Source: JANMDS01 sp031430575 (lineage in GTDB: Bacteria; Pseudomonadota; Gammaproteobacteria; Burkholderiales; Casimicrobiaceae). From it: a DNA stretch of 64,000 nucleotides. The notes under the pieces were generated by a model that was not told the origin of the DNA, did not search any database, and worked only from the letters and a program-made list of their open reading frames with translations. Shown here in pieces: positions 1-8,650 of this stretch. Location of the stretch: the NCBI GenBank assembly GCA_031430575.1, contig JANPBT010000062.1:1-64000 (forward strand), read 5' to 3'. How positions within the stretch are numbered: position 1 is the first letter of the stretch; each line of letters begins with the position of its first letter. The translations under genes were made by a program, and so were the position numbers.

Positions 1-741
1 ATGGCAAGGCCTGCAACTATGTTTGCCGCTACAAATGTTGCGCCAATGTCGCAAGTCAACGCCATTGTGTCGCCACCAGCTTCGCAGGTTTTAGTGCATT
101 CGCTCGTACACCACTGCCTGTCGCGTGAATTCCACTGCTCCATTTCCCAAGATGAAAAAAATGGTTGTGAGTACGACCAAAGCGAAGCGCCCGCATAAAG
201 GTCTACCGTGCAGCCCCATTCCATGCAGTTGAAATCGCTTCCGAAGTCGTCAAACTCCTTTTCCTTATTGATGATGACTGAATCATCGGTGTCAATTGAC
301 CAGCCGCTTTTCTTGGTGTCTTGAGGATTTTCGATGCCGACCTCTTTGCCCACGTGGGTCAGCGATGCGGTAGCGTCGTTTGGATGTTTTATTTTTAGGT
401 TTACTGGCTGCCCATCCACGCCGTATTTGATGTAGATCAAAACGTCATCAGGGGTACGCAAAATTAGAGGCCGGCCATGTACATCTAAATCAACAACGGT
501 GATTGCGTGCGCCCGGATTTTCTTTTCGAAGTTGCGTGCATTTTGCTTCGCAGTCTCTGCGAGTAGTCCCAATCCAGTTGCGTTTGATTGTTCGTTTGCC
601 GCTGGGTATGTCGCAGGATTTAATTTTGCGACATTACTTAAAGGGGAAGGCCCCCCCGGGGGGGGCTGCAAGACTCGGCGCAATCAAAAGTGCGGAGATC
701 AGTGCACAGAAAATACGTGTTGTAAATCGTGTTTCGTTCAT
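1..741 (-). pseudogene. Secreted Cys-rich protein gene, frameshifted at a C8G7 tract (possible phase-variable ORF, 3' end outside window)
   Basis: On the minus strand an ATG at 741 follows a good ribosome site (TTTTAGGA, about 9 nt upstream). It encodes a classic signal peptide (MNETRFTTR, a hydrophobic run, then PSLAA), then reaches a homopolymer tract (C8G7 in the reading direction) and stops at TAA about 35 codons in. Removing one base from the tract joins the signal peptide to a frame with no stop codon from the tract to the window edge (about 211 codons). That downstream frame encodes a hydrophilic, acidic protein with at least seven cysteines (around NCMEWGC and QWCTSECTKTC), as expected for a disulfide-bonded exported protein. 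The family is not recognised. The gene is either switched off by slipped-strand mispairing, recently broken, or the victim of a homopolymer base-call error; sequence alone cannot separate these. Confidence 0.7.
651..665. repeat. C7G8 homopolymer tract at the frameshift point
   Basis: Plus strand reads seven C then eight G. It sits just after the signal-peptide cleavage region of the minus-strand gene. A length of 14 instead of 15 would restore the reading frame. The tract is also self-complementary, so it could slip or fold during replication. Confidence 0.85.
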
Positions 742-774
742 GCGTCTTTTCCTAAAAGAATCAATCGAGCCGCG

Positions 775-803
775 ATAATATTCTTGTGATCAAAAAATGT
801 CAA
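775..803 (-). promoter_or_regulatory. Sigma-70 promoter for the frameshifted secreted gene
   Basis: Reading the minus strand, TTGACA (803-798) is followed after exactly 17 nt by TATTAT (780-775). The -35 is a perfect consensus and the -10 differs at one position. The predicted transcription start leaves a leader of roughly 25-30 nt before the ATG at 741. The surrounding 780-924 region is AT-rich compared with its neighbours. Confidence 0.75.
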
Positions 804-924
804 TTGATCGAAAAAATACGCAGTACTTAGTTAAGCTTTCGATCTTGCGCAATAAATTCACGATCGTAGCTATTACGCAAAATTCCATCGATTTTGTCGA
901 GGGCCACTACTTTTCATCGCTATG

Positions 925-2256
925 TTAAATCACCCGCGAATCGTGTGCAGCTACCCGCCCCCAACACCGCCCAAACCCAATCCGCACTGCGCCAGCTTTT
1001 TCGCAGGTTGCACTGAAACTCACCGCGTCTCCATCTTCTAAAAAAGTGCGCGTTTCTCCATTTGGCAATGTGATTGGGTTTTTGCCACCGCCGGTAATTT
1101 CAATCAGCGCGCCTGACTCTGCAAGGCTTGGGCCTGAGAGCGTGCCGGTGCCTAAAAGATCGCCGGGTTGCAGGTTGCAGCCGTTGACGGTATGGTGGGC
1201 GATGAGTTGTGCGGGCGTCCAGTAGGCGGCGCGGGCGTAGGTGGTGGTTGAGAGTGGCGCGGCAGATAAATTGGCTGCGCGCATCGTCGCTGTCTCAATG
1301 GCAGCGGTGATTTTGATGTTGAATGCGCCGTGCGCCTGATTGGTAGGTGAATCTAAATAAGGCAGCGGCGCAGGGTCTTCCCCGTCGCGGGTGAAGGCCG
1401 CGCGAAAGGGCGCAAGGGCTTCGGTCATCACGATCCATGGTGAGATCGTGGTGGCGAAACTCTTGGATAAAAAAGGGCCAAGGGGTTGATATTCCCAGCC
1501 TTGAATATCCCGTGCTGACCAATCGTTGAGCAAACATACGCCAAACAAATGCTGCTCGGCTTCTGCGATTGGAATCGAAGCGCCCAGCGCATTGCCACCG
1601 CCGATGAAAAGCCCAAGCTCCACTTCATAATCCATGCGCTTGCTCGGGCCAAAATTTGGTACGGTCGCGTTCGGCGGCATCGTTTGCCCGATCGGGCGCG
1701 GCAAAATTTGCCCGGAAACGCGGATGCTCGATGCCCGCCCGTGATAGCCGATGGGCACCCATTTGTAGTTTGGTAGCAGTGGATTATCGGGGCGGAAGAG
1801 TTTGCCGACGTTGGTGGCGTGGTGCAGCGAAGTATAAAAATCGGTGTAATCGCCGATGCGCGCGGGCAGCGAAAATTGCGCTTCGCTTTGCGGCACGAGG
1901 CAGGCCGCTAATTTCGCTTCGTGCCCGCTGCCTGCGCGTAATGCCCGCGAGAGCGCAAGCCGAAATGCTGACCAATGCGCGGTTGAAAGCGTCATCAAGG
2001 CGTTGAGAGACTCACCGCTCGCCGCCGTGGCTGCAGCGAGCGCTAAATCGCTGAAAATGCCGCAAATCTGCGCCGCAGGTATATCCAGAATCTGCTCGCC
2101 AATCGCCACGCCGCCGCGAAATTTCTCGGCGCTACTCGCCCGACGAAAGATTGCGATGGGCAAATTTTGAATCGGGAAATCGCTGATGCCATCATTGGCA
2201 GAGGTGACCCAGCTTTGCTGCGCAGCATCGTGCGTTTCGTTTAGGAGTGCGTTCAT
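925..2256 (-). CDS. fahA: Fumarylacetoacetase
   Basis: Hydrolyses 4-fumarylacetoacetate to fumarate and acetoacetate, the last step of tyrosine/homogentisate breakdown. 443 aa from the ATG at 2256, chosen because it overlaps the hmgA stop as ATGA; a longer upstream reading would lie inside hmgA. The metal and catalytic signature is present: DFYTSLHHATNVG near residues 139-150, YEVELG with its two glutamates, and NDWSARDIQGWEYQPLGPF further on. An exact copy of the dispersed 19-base repeat at 2065-2083 encodes IPAAQI near residue 60. Translationally coupled to hmgA. No maleylacetoacetate isomerase is adjacent, although a GST lies 12 kb away. Confidence 0.95.
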   Translation of the reverse strand: MNALLNETHDAAQQSWVTSANDGISDFPIQNLPIAIFRRASSAEKFRGGVAIGEQILDIPAAQICGIFSDLALAAATAASGESLNALMTLSTAHWSAFRLALSRALRAGSGHEAKLAACLVPQSEAQFSLPARIGDYTDFYTSLHHATNVGKLFRPDNPLLPNYKWVPIGYHGRASSIRVSGQILPRPIGQTMPPNATVPNFGPSKRMDYEVELGLFIGGGNALGASIPIAEAEQHLFGVCLLNDWSARDIQGWEYQPLGPFLSKSFATTISPWIVMTEALAPFRAAFTRDGEDPAPLPYLDSPTNQAHGAFNIKITAAIETATMRAANLSAAPLSTTTYARAAYWTPAQLIAHHTVNGCNLQPGDLLGTGTLSGPSLAESGALIEITGGGKNPITLPNGETRTFLEDGDAVSFSATCEKAGAVRIGFGRCWGRVAAHDSRVI

Positions 2257-3533
2257 TTTTGGTCCGGCGTAAAGTGAGATTGCAGGCCTTGCCAGCATTG
2301 CGGATAATCGCGCTGGCGATGGTCGCAATGCATGGCAAATTCAGTAGGATGAATCAGCGAACACGACTCAAACATAAAGGCCATCGTGTCGCTGACTTTA
2401 TGCGGCGTTTTGGTATCGGCGGCGCTGGCTTTGGCGAAGGTTGCGGCGTCAGGGCCGTGCCCGCTCATGCAGTTGTGGAGCGATGCACCTCCGGGCAAAA
2501 AGCCATCGGCTTTAGCATCGTAAGCGCCGTGAATCAAGCCCATAAATTCACTGGCGATATTGCGATGAAACCAAGGCGGGCGGAAGGTATCTTCGGCGAC
2601 TAACCAGCGCGGCGGGAATATCACAAAATCGATCGTGTCCACGCCCGGCGCATTGGAGGGTGATTGCAGCACGAGAAAAATCGACGGGTCAGGATGATCG
2701 TAGCTAATTGAGCCAATCGTATTGAATTTGCGCAGATCGTAGCGGTAAGGTGCCATATTGCCGTGCCAGGCAACGACATCTAGCGGCGAATGCCCAATGG
2801 CGGCGCGCCAGAGATTGCCGCCAAATTTGGCGATCAGCTCAAAATCACCCGCGCGGTCTTGGTAGGCTGCGACCGGCGTTAAAAAATCGCGAGGATGAGC
2901 CAAGCCATTTGAACCGATCACGCCCAGATCAGGCAGGCGAAGGTGTTGCCCAAAATTTTCGCAAACGTAGCCGCTGGCCATTCCATCAAGCAATTGCACT
3001 TGAAAGCGCACACCGCGCGGAATCACACAGACCACTTGCGGTGCAACTTCCATCACGCCCATCTCGGTTGCAATGCGCAGTCGCCCGCTTTGCGGCACGA
3101 TTAAGAGCTCGCCATCAGCGTTATAAAAAAAACGATTTTCCATCGAGCGATTTGCGGTGTAGAGATGAATGGCGAGATCATCATTGCCTGCGTAGGTCGT
3201 CAAGCCGTCGATAAAATCGCTGGGCTGCGCAGGCATCGGCTGCGGGCTCCAGCGCAATTGCGTCGGCGGTGTTGGCGTTTGTCCAAACTTAGAAATGAGC
3301 TTGGGTTGCGCATACGCGTGCCAATCGCCATGCACCGCCGCCGGCCGAATGCGATAAAGCCAAGACCGTCGATTGGCGTGGCGCGGTGCGGTAAACGCCG
3401 TGCCTGAAAGCTGTTCGGCGTAAAGGCCGTAGGCCGCGCGCTGTGGGGAATTGCGCGCGTCAGGCAGCGCGCCGGGGAGGGCTTCGGTTGCAAATTCGTT
3501 ACCGAAACCCGAGAGGTAAGCGAGGTTATCCAT
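2253..3533 (-). CDS. hmgA: Homogentisate 1,2-dioxygenase
   Basis: Opens the aromatic ring of homogentisate to maleylacetoacetate using Fe(II) and O2. 426 aa, normal for the family, with the typical N-terminus YLSGFGNEFATEA. The iron-ligand region is visible as WFHRNIASEFMG (about residue 320) and LHNCMSGHGPD (about residue 355), giving the His-Glu-His set. First gene of a two-gene operon with the fumarylacetoacetase. The leader contains one copy of the dispersed repeat at 3596-3614 and no obvious strong Shine-Dalgarno sequence before the ATG. Confidence 0.97.
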   Translation of the reverse strand: MDNLAYLSGFGNEFATEALPGALPDARNSPQRAAYGLYAEQLSGTAFTAPRHANRRSWLYRIRPAAVHGDWHAYAQPKLISKFGQTPTPPTQLRWSPQPMPAQPSDFIDGLTTYAGNDDLAIHLYTANRSMENRFFYNADGELLIVPQSGRLRIATEMGVMEVAPQVVCVIPRGVRFQVQLLDGMASGYVCENFGQHLRLPDLGVIGSNGLAHPRDFLTPVAAYQDRAGDFELIAKFGGNLWRAAIGHSPLDVVAWHGNMAPYRYDLRKFNTIGSISYDHPDPSIFLVLQSPSNAPGVDTIDFVIFPPRWLVAEDTFRPPWFHRNIASEFMGLIHGAYDAKADGFLPGGASLHNCMSGHGPDAATFAKASAADTKTPHKVSDTMAFMFESCSLIHPTEFAMHCDHRQRDYPQCWQGLQSHFTPDQK

Positions 3534-3595
3534 TGAGTGAGTTTATGCCCATCGCGCGCGTGCGTCGGGCGCGCGATGATCGCAATAATCTGCGC

Positions 3596-3614
3596 AATAC
3601 CTGCGGCGCAGATT
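3596..3614 (+). repeat. Dispersed 19-base repeat, single copy upstream of hmgA
   Basis: Exact AATACCTGCGGCGCAGATT between the hmgA start and the end of the nitroreductase gene. Both genes are on the minus strand, so the copy lies in the hmgA leader / nitroreductase trailer. Confidence 0.95.
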
Positions 3615-3634
3615 GAGCCCATAAATCATCTTTT

Positions 3635-4354
3635 TCAAGTGAGCCACGTCGTAAAACTCGCCACTTCCTCGCGCGGGGTAGAGTAGCTATTGATTAATGC
3701 GAGCTCGTCGGCATAACCCAACGAAAGCCCGCAGACCAGCATCTCGTTTTCCTTGGCGCCGAGGATGGGCAAAATTAAATCTGAAAATCCGTTCCACGCG
3801 GCTTGCGGGCAGGTGTGCAGCCCACGGGCGCGGGCGGCGAGCATGAGGTTTTGCATGAACATGCCGTAGTCCATGAGCGAGCCGCGCCCGAGCACACGAT
3901 CAATCGTAAAAAAGATACCCACGGGGGCGCCAAAAAAGCGGTAGTTTGCTTGATGCTGAAAATGCATTTTTTCTTTGTCGCCCTTGGTAATGCCGAGCAG
4001 ACCGTAGAGCGTCCAGCCATTGTGGCGGCGACGGTCGATATATGGGCTGACCCACTCCTTCGGGTAGTAATCCCACTCTTCCATGACCGTCGAGGCGGGG
4101 AGCTCGCCTTTGTAAATCGCATCGTGACGGGCGCAAACGTCGGTCTCGATCTTAGCGCGGGTATCGCCGGTAGTCACATAAACTTTCCAAGGCTGGGTGT
4201 TGGTGCCGCTGGGCGCGCGGCGAGCGAGCTCCAAAATTTCTTCAATCACCGGCGCGGGCACCTGCTTGGGCAAAAATGCTCGTGTAGAAAATCGACTGGA
4301 AATCGCGGCATCAACGCTCGCGGGATGGGTAATACGGGTGGAAACTTGTGCCAT
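3635..4354 (-). CDS. Nitroreductase family protein
   Basis: FMN-dependent NAD(P)H oxidoreductase of the nitroreductase fold. The start at 4354 (MAQVSTRITHP) gives 239 aa; an ATG at 4387 would add 11 residues that look non-homologous and would crowd the divergent ccmA start. Family hallmarks: SRFSTRAFLPKQVP near the N-terminus (FMN phosphate contact), RRAPSGTNTQPWKVYV, and a C-terminal GLSLGYAD (last third). The physiological substrate cannot be deduced. Transcribed divergently from ccmA. Confidence 0.9.
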   Translation of the reverse strand: MAQVSTRITHPASVDAAISSRFSTRAFLPKQVPAPVIEEILELARRAPSGTNTQPWKVYVTTGDTRAKIETDVCARHDAIYKGELPASTVMEEWDYYPKEWVSPYIDRRRHNGWTLYGLLGITKGDKEKMHFQHQANYRFFGAPVGIFFTIDRVLGRGSLMDYGMFMQNLMLAARARGLHTCPQAAWNGFSDLILPILGAKENEMLVCGLSLGYADELALINSYSTPREEVASFTTWLT

Positions 4355-4398
4355 GAAAAACTCAATAGAGTGCGAAACCTGAAACAATACCCTAAGTT

Positions 4399-4989
4399 AT
4401 GAATTCGCCCCCCCTTATTTGCGCGACGGCGCTGGCCGCCGAGCGCGGCTTGCGCCCGCTTTTTAGCAATCTTTCCCTTTCGGTGAATGCTGGCGACGCC
4501 CTTTATTTGCGCGGTGCAAATGGCAGTGGGAAGACCACGCTGCTGCGTCTGCTCGCGGGGTTGACCCATGCTGAATCGGGCGAGATCGTGCGCCCGCAAC
4601 AGGTGCTTTACTGGGGGCATGCCAGCGCGGTCAAAGACGAGCTGACCGCGCACGAAAATTTATGCCTGCTGTGTGCCAATGAATCAATACCTGCGGCGCA
4701 GATTTCAGCTGCTTTGGCCCGTTGCGGCTTAGCCGGGCGCAGTAGCGTTCTCGCGCGTAGGCTTTCTGCGGGGCAGCGGCGGCGCGTTGGGTTAGCGTGG
4801 CTAACGCTTTCGAGCGCAAAGCTCTGGCTGCTTGATGAGCCAACGACGGCACTCGATGCGCAAGGGCATGCGTTGCTCGCCGAAATTTTGAACGCCCATG
4901 CGCAGGCGGGCGGCGCAGCGATTATTGCCACGCACAGCGACATCGCAGGGCTCAAATCTGCGCCGCAGGTATTGGCGCTTTCGACATGA
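4399..4989 (+). CDS. ccmA: Heme exporter ATP-binding subunit CcmA
   Basis: ATPase of the CcmABCD complex that releases holo-CcmE during cytochrome c maturation. 196 aa, a compact ABC ATPase: Walker A GANGSGKTT near residue 41, signature LSAGQRRRV, Walker B LWLLDEP, H-loop ATHSD. Two exact copies of the dispersed repeat lie inside the gene, at 4686-4704 encoding IPAAQI and at 4955-4973 encoding SAPQV, the latter close to the C-terminus. It overlaps ccmB by ATGA. The remaining ccm genes are not in the window. Confidence 0.92.
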   Translation: MNSPPLICATALAAERGLRPLFSNLSLSVNAGDALYLRGANGSGKTTLLRLLAGLTHAESGEIVRPQQVLYWGHASAVKDELTAHENLCLLCANESIPAAQISAALARCGLAGRSSVLARRLSAGQRRRVGLAWLTLSSAKLWLLDEPTTALDAQGHALLAEILNAHAQAGGAAIIATHSDIAGLKSAPQVLALST

Positions 4990-5669
4990 AGGTCAACGGA
5001 CCACTTGCCGGCATTGGATGGGCTTTTACCCGCGATTTGAAATTGGCTTGGCGAAATCGCGGCGACGTGATGCTAGTGCCAATTTTCTTTTTTATTGTGC
5101 TTATGTGCTTTCCACTCGCGATCGGTGCCGAGCGTTCGATGCTTTCACGCATCGGGCCCGGGGTGGTCTGGGTGGCGGCCTTACTTTCATCGTTACTCGC
5201 TGCCCATCGAATTTTTGCAGCGGATTTTGCCGATGGCACTTTAGAGCAAATGGCGCTTCTCGATGCGCCACTTTCTGCGATTACCTTTGGCAAAATGCTA
5301 GCGCATTGGGTGTCTACCGCGTTGCCTGTTGTTGTGCTTTCGCCAGTGGCTGCGTTGCAATATGATTTGCCGCCTGCGCTGATCGGTTTGCTCGCGCTAA
5401 CGCTTCTCATTGGCACGCCCATATTCTCAGCCATTACCGCTGCTGGGGCAGCGCTCACCCTTGGCGTGCGCTCGGGCGGAGCGCTGCTCGGCTTGCTTAC
5501 ACTACCGCTCGCCGCGCCGGTGCTCATCTTTGGCGCAGGCGCGCTGGCGGAAGCCCGCGCAGGTTTGCCTTACGACGCTTATCTTGCGATATTGGGCGCA
5601 GGCAGCATGATCGCGCTCATGGCGCTGCCTTTCGCTTGCGCGGCGGCAATTAAATTGGCATTGGATTGA
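4986..5669 (+). CDS. ccmB: Heme exporter permease CcmB
   Basis: Membrane partner of CcmA. 227 aa with six predicted hydrophobic segments and family-typical stretches: the N-terminal TRDLKLAWRNRGD and an AADFADGTLEQM region matching the common FxxDxxDGTLEQL motif. The start overlaps the ccmA stop (ATGA). Not followed by ccmC, as would be usual, but by a VanZ-like gene 10 nt downstream, so the cytochrome c maturation genes appear split in this genome. Confidence 0.92.
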   Translation: MKVNGPLAGIGWAFTRDLKLAWRNRGDVMLVPIFFFIVLMCFPLAIGAERSMLSRIGPGVVWVAALLSSLLAAHRIFAADFADGTLEQMALLDAPLSAITFGKMLAHWVSTALPVVVLSPVAALQYDLPPALIGLLALTLLIGTPIFSAITAAGAALTLGVRSGGALLGLLTLPLAAPVLIFGAGALAEARAGLPYDAYLAILGAGSMIALMALPFACAAAIKLALD

Positions 5670-5679
5670 AGCATTAGAA

Positions 5680-6057
5680 ATGACAGAAAAATTTAGATTT
5701 CAAACGCTGTGGGTTATTTTGGGTTGGCTCGGTGTGATGACTGTTTTTGTAGGCTCGCTAACGCCGCTGGAGCACGTCCCGAAAGTGCCAGGGAGCGACA
5801 AAGCCCATCATTTCGCGGCTTATGGCTCGCTCATGTTTTGGTTTGGACAAATATACCTGCGGCGCAGATTTTCAGTCGCAGTCGCACTCGTTGCCATGGG
5901 CGTATTGATTGAGGTTTTGCAGCCGCGCATTTCAAATCGCTTTTTTGAGTTTGAAGATGTTATCGCCAATAATCTAGGTGTTGGGCTTGGGTTCCTGGTG
6001 TTACTGTCGCCTTTACGCAGCAGTCTCGCCTGGCTCGATGCCCGGCTGGCGCGATGA
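5680..6057 (+). CDS. VanZ-like small membrane protein
   Basis: 125 aa with four hydrophobic segments. The pattern GSLTPLE, then GSDKAHHFAAYGSLMFW, and later FEFEDVIANNLGVGLGF matches the VanZ-like family found widely in Proteobacteria with unknown function; it does not imply glycopeptide resistance. The dispersed repeat at 5852-5870 encodes IYLRRRF between two hydrophobic segments, a rare reading frame for this element. Overlaps the next gene by ATGA. Confidence 0.8.
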   Translation: MTEKFRFQTLWVILGWLGVMTVFVGSLTPLEHVPKVPGSDKAHHFAAYGSLMFWFGQIYLRRRFSVAVALVAMGVLIEVLQPRISNRFFEFEDVIANNLGVGLGFLVLLSPLRSSLAWLDARLAR

Positions 6058-6890
6058 TGCTGAGTTTCGCGCAAATCGTAAGCCATGCGTCGCTTGATAT
6101 TCCAGTAACCAGCGTGCCGTTGACCTATAAGCGTCAGCGTATTGGCTATTTGAGCCGCGAGATCGCAAATCGTTGCCAATCTGCGCCGCAGGTATTTCGA
6201 TGCGCGCCCGATGTAGTTGAATTGACGCGCGGGCAGCAGCAAGATGTTGAGCATCGCGTAGCCGAACTGCTTAAATCTTGGCACGCGCAAGGCGTATTCA
6301 AGCGTTGGCGCGGCGAGCGCATTGATGCGTTGCATCCGGCGACTGGCGCGCCGCTTTTTGCGTTGGAGCGGGAAGGGCGCGTGGTGCTGGGCTTAACGAT
6401 GGCGGGCGTGCATCTCAATGCTTTTACGCGCAAAGCAGGTGCGTTGCATCTTTGGGTTGCGCAGCGCGCGCTCACAAAATCAGTGCACCCAGGAATGTGG
6501 GATAACGCAGCCGATGGCGGCGTGGGTGCGGGCGAATCAGCAGCGTATGCGCTCGAGCGCGAAGCAGACGAAGAAGCAGGCATACCAGCGCATCTGACGC
6601 AAGGCGCGATAGCCTACGGCGCACTTCGCATTACCCACCACGACGCAGATTTTTATTTCTATGAACGCGCCTGCATCTTTGATCTGGAATTACCCTCAGA
6701 TTTCACACCGAAAAATAACGATGGCGAGGTCGCGCAGTTTGCTTGTTTAGATGTGCTGACACTGAAGCACTGGCTCGCGCAAGAAAAATTCACCGTCGAT
6801 GCAGCATTAACGATTTTAGATTGGTTGCATCGACATGACGCGGCATTGCCCGCGCCGGTAGTGGCAGCGCTTAACGACCTGCGGTGTTAA
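6054..6890 (+). CDS. DUF4743 / Nudix hydrolase
   Basis: 278 aa. The N-terminal half has the DUF4743 region typical of thiamine pyrophosphokinase-related Nudix proteins. The C-terminal half carries a complete Nudix box (GGVGAGESAAYALEREADEE followed by AG). These enzymes hydrolyse nucleoside diphosphate derivatives; relatives act on damaged thiamine diphosphate forms, but the substrate here is not shown. The repeat at 6178-6196 encodes SAPQV near residue 44. The stop overlaps the convergent nptA stop by three bases, so there is no room for a separate terminator. Confidence 0.85.
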   Translation: MMLSFAQIVSHASLDIPVTSVPLTYKRQRIGYLSREIANRCQSAPQVFRCAPDVVELTRGQQQDVEHRVAELLKSWHAQGVFKRWRGERIDALHPATGAPLFALEREGRVVLGLTMAGVHLNAFTRKAGALHLWVAQRALTKSVHPGMWDNAADGGVGAGESAAYALEREADEEAGIPAHLTQGAIAYGALRITHHDADFYFYERACIFDLELPSDFTPKNNDGEVAQFACLDVLTLKHWLAQEKFTVDAALTILDWLHRHDAALPAPVVAALNDLRC

Positions 6891-8563
6891 ATCCGCGTGA
6901 GCGGAAACCCCGGCCGCTCATGAACGACCGCGCGGATTCGGCTCTCTGAGAGCACACCCGCAGCTTCCAAAATCGGGTAGGCGACCGAGCAGAAGTGGGA
7001 ATTGATCCGTTTCAAATCGCGCATTAAATCAAGATGTAGCGCACTGGTCTCGATGCTTTGCACGGTCTGGTCGGTCAGCCGGGCGAGATGCTTATCGTAA
7101 TTCACCCGCTCCAGCTCGCGGAACTTTACTTTTTCAGAGACGAGTGTCTGGGCATCGTTGATATCGTGATTTAAAAATACGTTAAGCGCCAAGCGGTGAT
7201 TTGCCGCGAGCCGACCGTGTAAATCCAAAAGCTCTTCTACACCCGCTTGCGAAAAAGCCCGGCTTCGATCAAGATTTTTTTCAACGATATCGTGTGCGCT
7301 GCGCTCGATAATATCGCCGACCTGCTCTAAATTGATCGTAAACGAAATGATGTCGGCCCAGCGTCGGCTTTCTGGCTCAGTCATCGGCACGCGACTGACT
7401 TGCGTCAGGTAGATCTTGATCTGCTTGTAGAGGGTATCGACGACATCATCAAGCCTGCGGATTTCTTCGGCAGCGGGGCGATGACCTTCGCGGATAAGTC
7501 TGCCCAATGCAGCAAGCATTTGCTCGACGAAATCGCCCACGCGCAGCGTCTCGCGCGCGGCGCTGGTGAGCGCGAGCGATGGCGTTGAAAGCACATTGCT
7601 ATCGAGATGCCGCGCTTGCGATTCATTTTGTTGAACGGCAGCGGCGGGAATCCACGTTTGCGTTAATTTAGCGACCGCATCGGTGAGCCAGATGCATATC
7701 AATGCCAATGCAACGTTAAAGATCAGATGAAATCCAACAACGACCGTTGCGGGGGCGATATTGGATTTCGGCATGTTGGCAATAATCCATCCGATGAAGG
7801 GAAGTGCCAGTAAGCAGCCAAAAAGTTTGAAGAGGAAATTGCCAAGCGGCACGCGGCGTACCTGCGGCGCAGATTTAAGCGTCATGAGCACGGCAAGGAG
7901 GCCACTGCCCACATTTGCGCCGATCACCAGCGGCAAGGCAGTATCAAGCCCGATGACGCTCGACGCGGTGAGTGTGGCAGTGAGCAAGACGACGGCTAGG
8001 CTGGAGTAGGCGAGCACGGTGACGACTGCGGCAATGACGACGTCGAGAATTGGATCGCCCGAAATCGTGCTTAAGATCACCTTCATTCCCGCAGCTTGGG
8101 TGAGCGGTTTGGCTGCTGCGACGATTAACTGCAGCGCAAGCATCATCAACCCAAGCCCGATCGCGACCCGCCCGAGATGCTCGGCGTTGGTGCGTTGTTT
8201 ACCTAAAAACACAACAACGCCGCCAAAAATGAGCAGCGGCGAAAGCCAGCTCAAATCGCGCGAGAGCAATACTGCCGCGAGCGAAGTGCCAACATCGGCG
8301 CCAAGCATGATCGCAAGCGCGGGCGCGGTCGCGATGAGCCCGCTGCCCGCAAATGCGGTGGTGAGCAGGGCGGTCGCGGTAGAGCTTTGCAGCAGGCTGG
8401 TAACCCCAAGACCCGAAAATAGCGCAACAAAGCGATTGCTAGCGCTGCCCGAGAGAAAGCGGCGCAGCTGTGCGCCATAGACGCGAAGGATGCTGGTGCG
8501 AACGAGGTAAGTGCCCCAGACCAAAAGGGCAATCCCCGACAAAATATTGAGTAATACGAGCAT
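6887..8563 (-). CDS. Na+/phosphate symporter family protein with PhoU-like C-terminus
   Basis: 558 aa inner-membrane protein. The first ~310 residues hold the duplicated Na/Pi cotransporter domain, with the SLLQSSTATALL signature and GADVGTSLAAV / GANVGSGLLAV repeats. The rest is a helical PhoU-like domain. Likely imports phosphate with sodium. The dispersed repeat at 7857-7875 encodes SAPQV in a loop between the two membrane repeats. The gene stands alone, convergent with the Nudix gene. Confidence 0.9.
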   Translation of the reverse strand: MLVLLNILSGIALLVWGTYLVRTSILRVYGAQLRRFLSGSASNRFVALFSGLGVTSLLQSSTATALLTTAFAGSGLIATAPALAIMLGADVGTSLAAVLLSRDLSWLSPLLIFGGVVVFLGKQRTNAEHLGRVAIGLGLMMLALQLIVAAAKPLTQAAGMKVILSTISGDPILDVVIAAVVTVLAYSSLAVVLLTATLTASSVIGLDTALPLVIGANVGSGLLAVLMTLKSAPQVRRVPLGNFLFKLFGCLLALPFIGWIIANMPKSNIAPATVVVGFHLIFNVALALICIWLTDAVAKLTQTWIPAAAVQQNESQARHLDSNVLSTPSLALTSAARETLRVGDFVEQMLAALGRLIREGHRPAAEEIRRLDDVVDTLYKQIKIYLTQVSRVPMTEPESRRWADIISFTINLEQVGDIIERSAHDIVEKNLDRSRAFSQAGVEELLDLHGRLAANHRLALNVFLNHDINDAQTLVSEKVKFRELERVNYDKHLARLTDQTVQSIETSALHLDLMRDLKRINSHFCSVAYPILEAAGVLSESRIRAVVHERPGFPLTRI

Positions 8564-8650
8564 TTTTTTTAGATTTGCGCCGCCTGGTTAAACCAAATTA
8601 AGTCAGCTTAACGTGTGTTTTTATCGCGGTGGTTGGGCATCATACGCAAT

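Noticed and set aside
1..198. Plus-strand open frame at the left edge
   Set aside because: It is antisense to the frameshifted minus-strand gene, which has a promoter, ribosome site and signal peptide.
8571..8590. Sequence AGATTTGCGCCGCCTGG resembling a minus repeat copy upstream of nptA
   Set aside because: At least two mismatches in and around the core; may be a decayed copy but cannot be told from chance.
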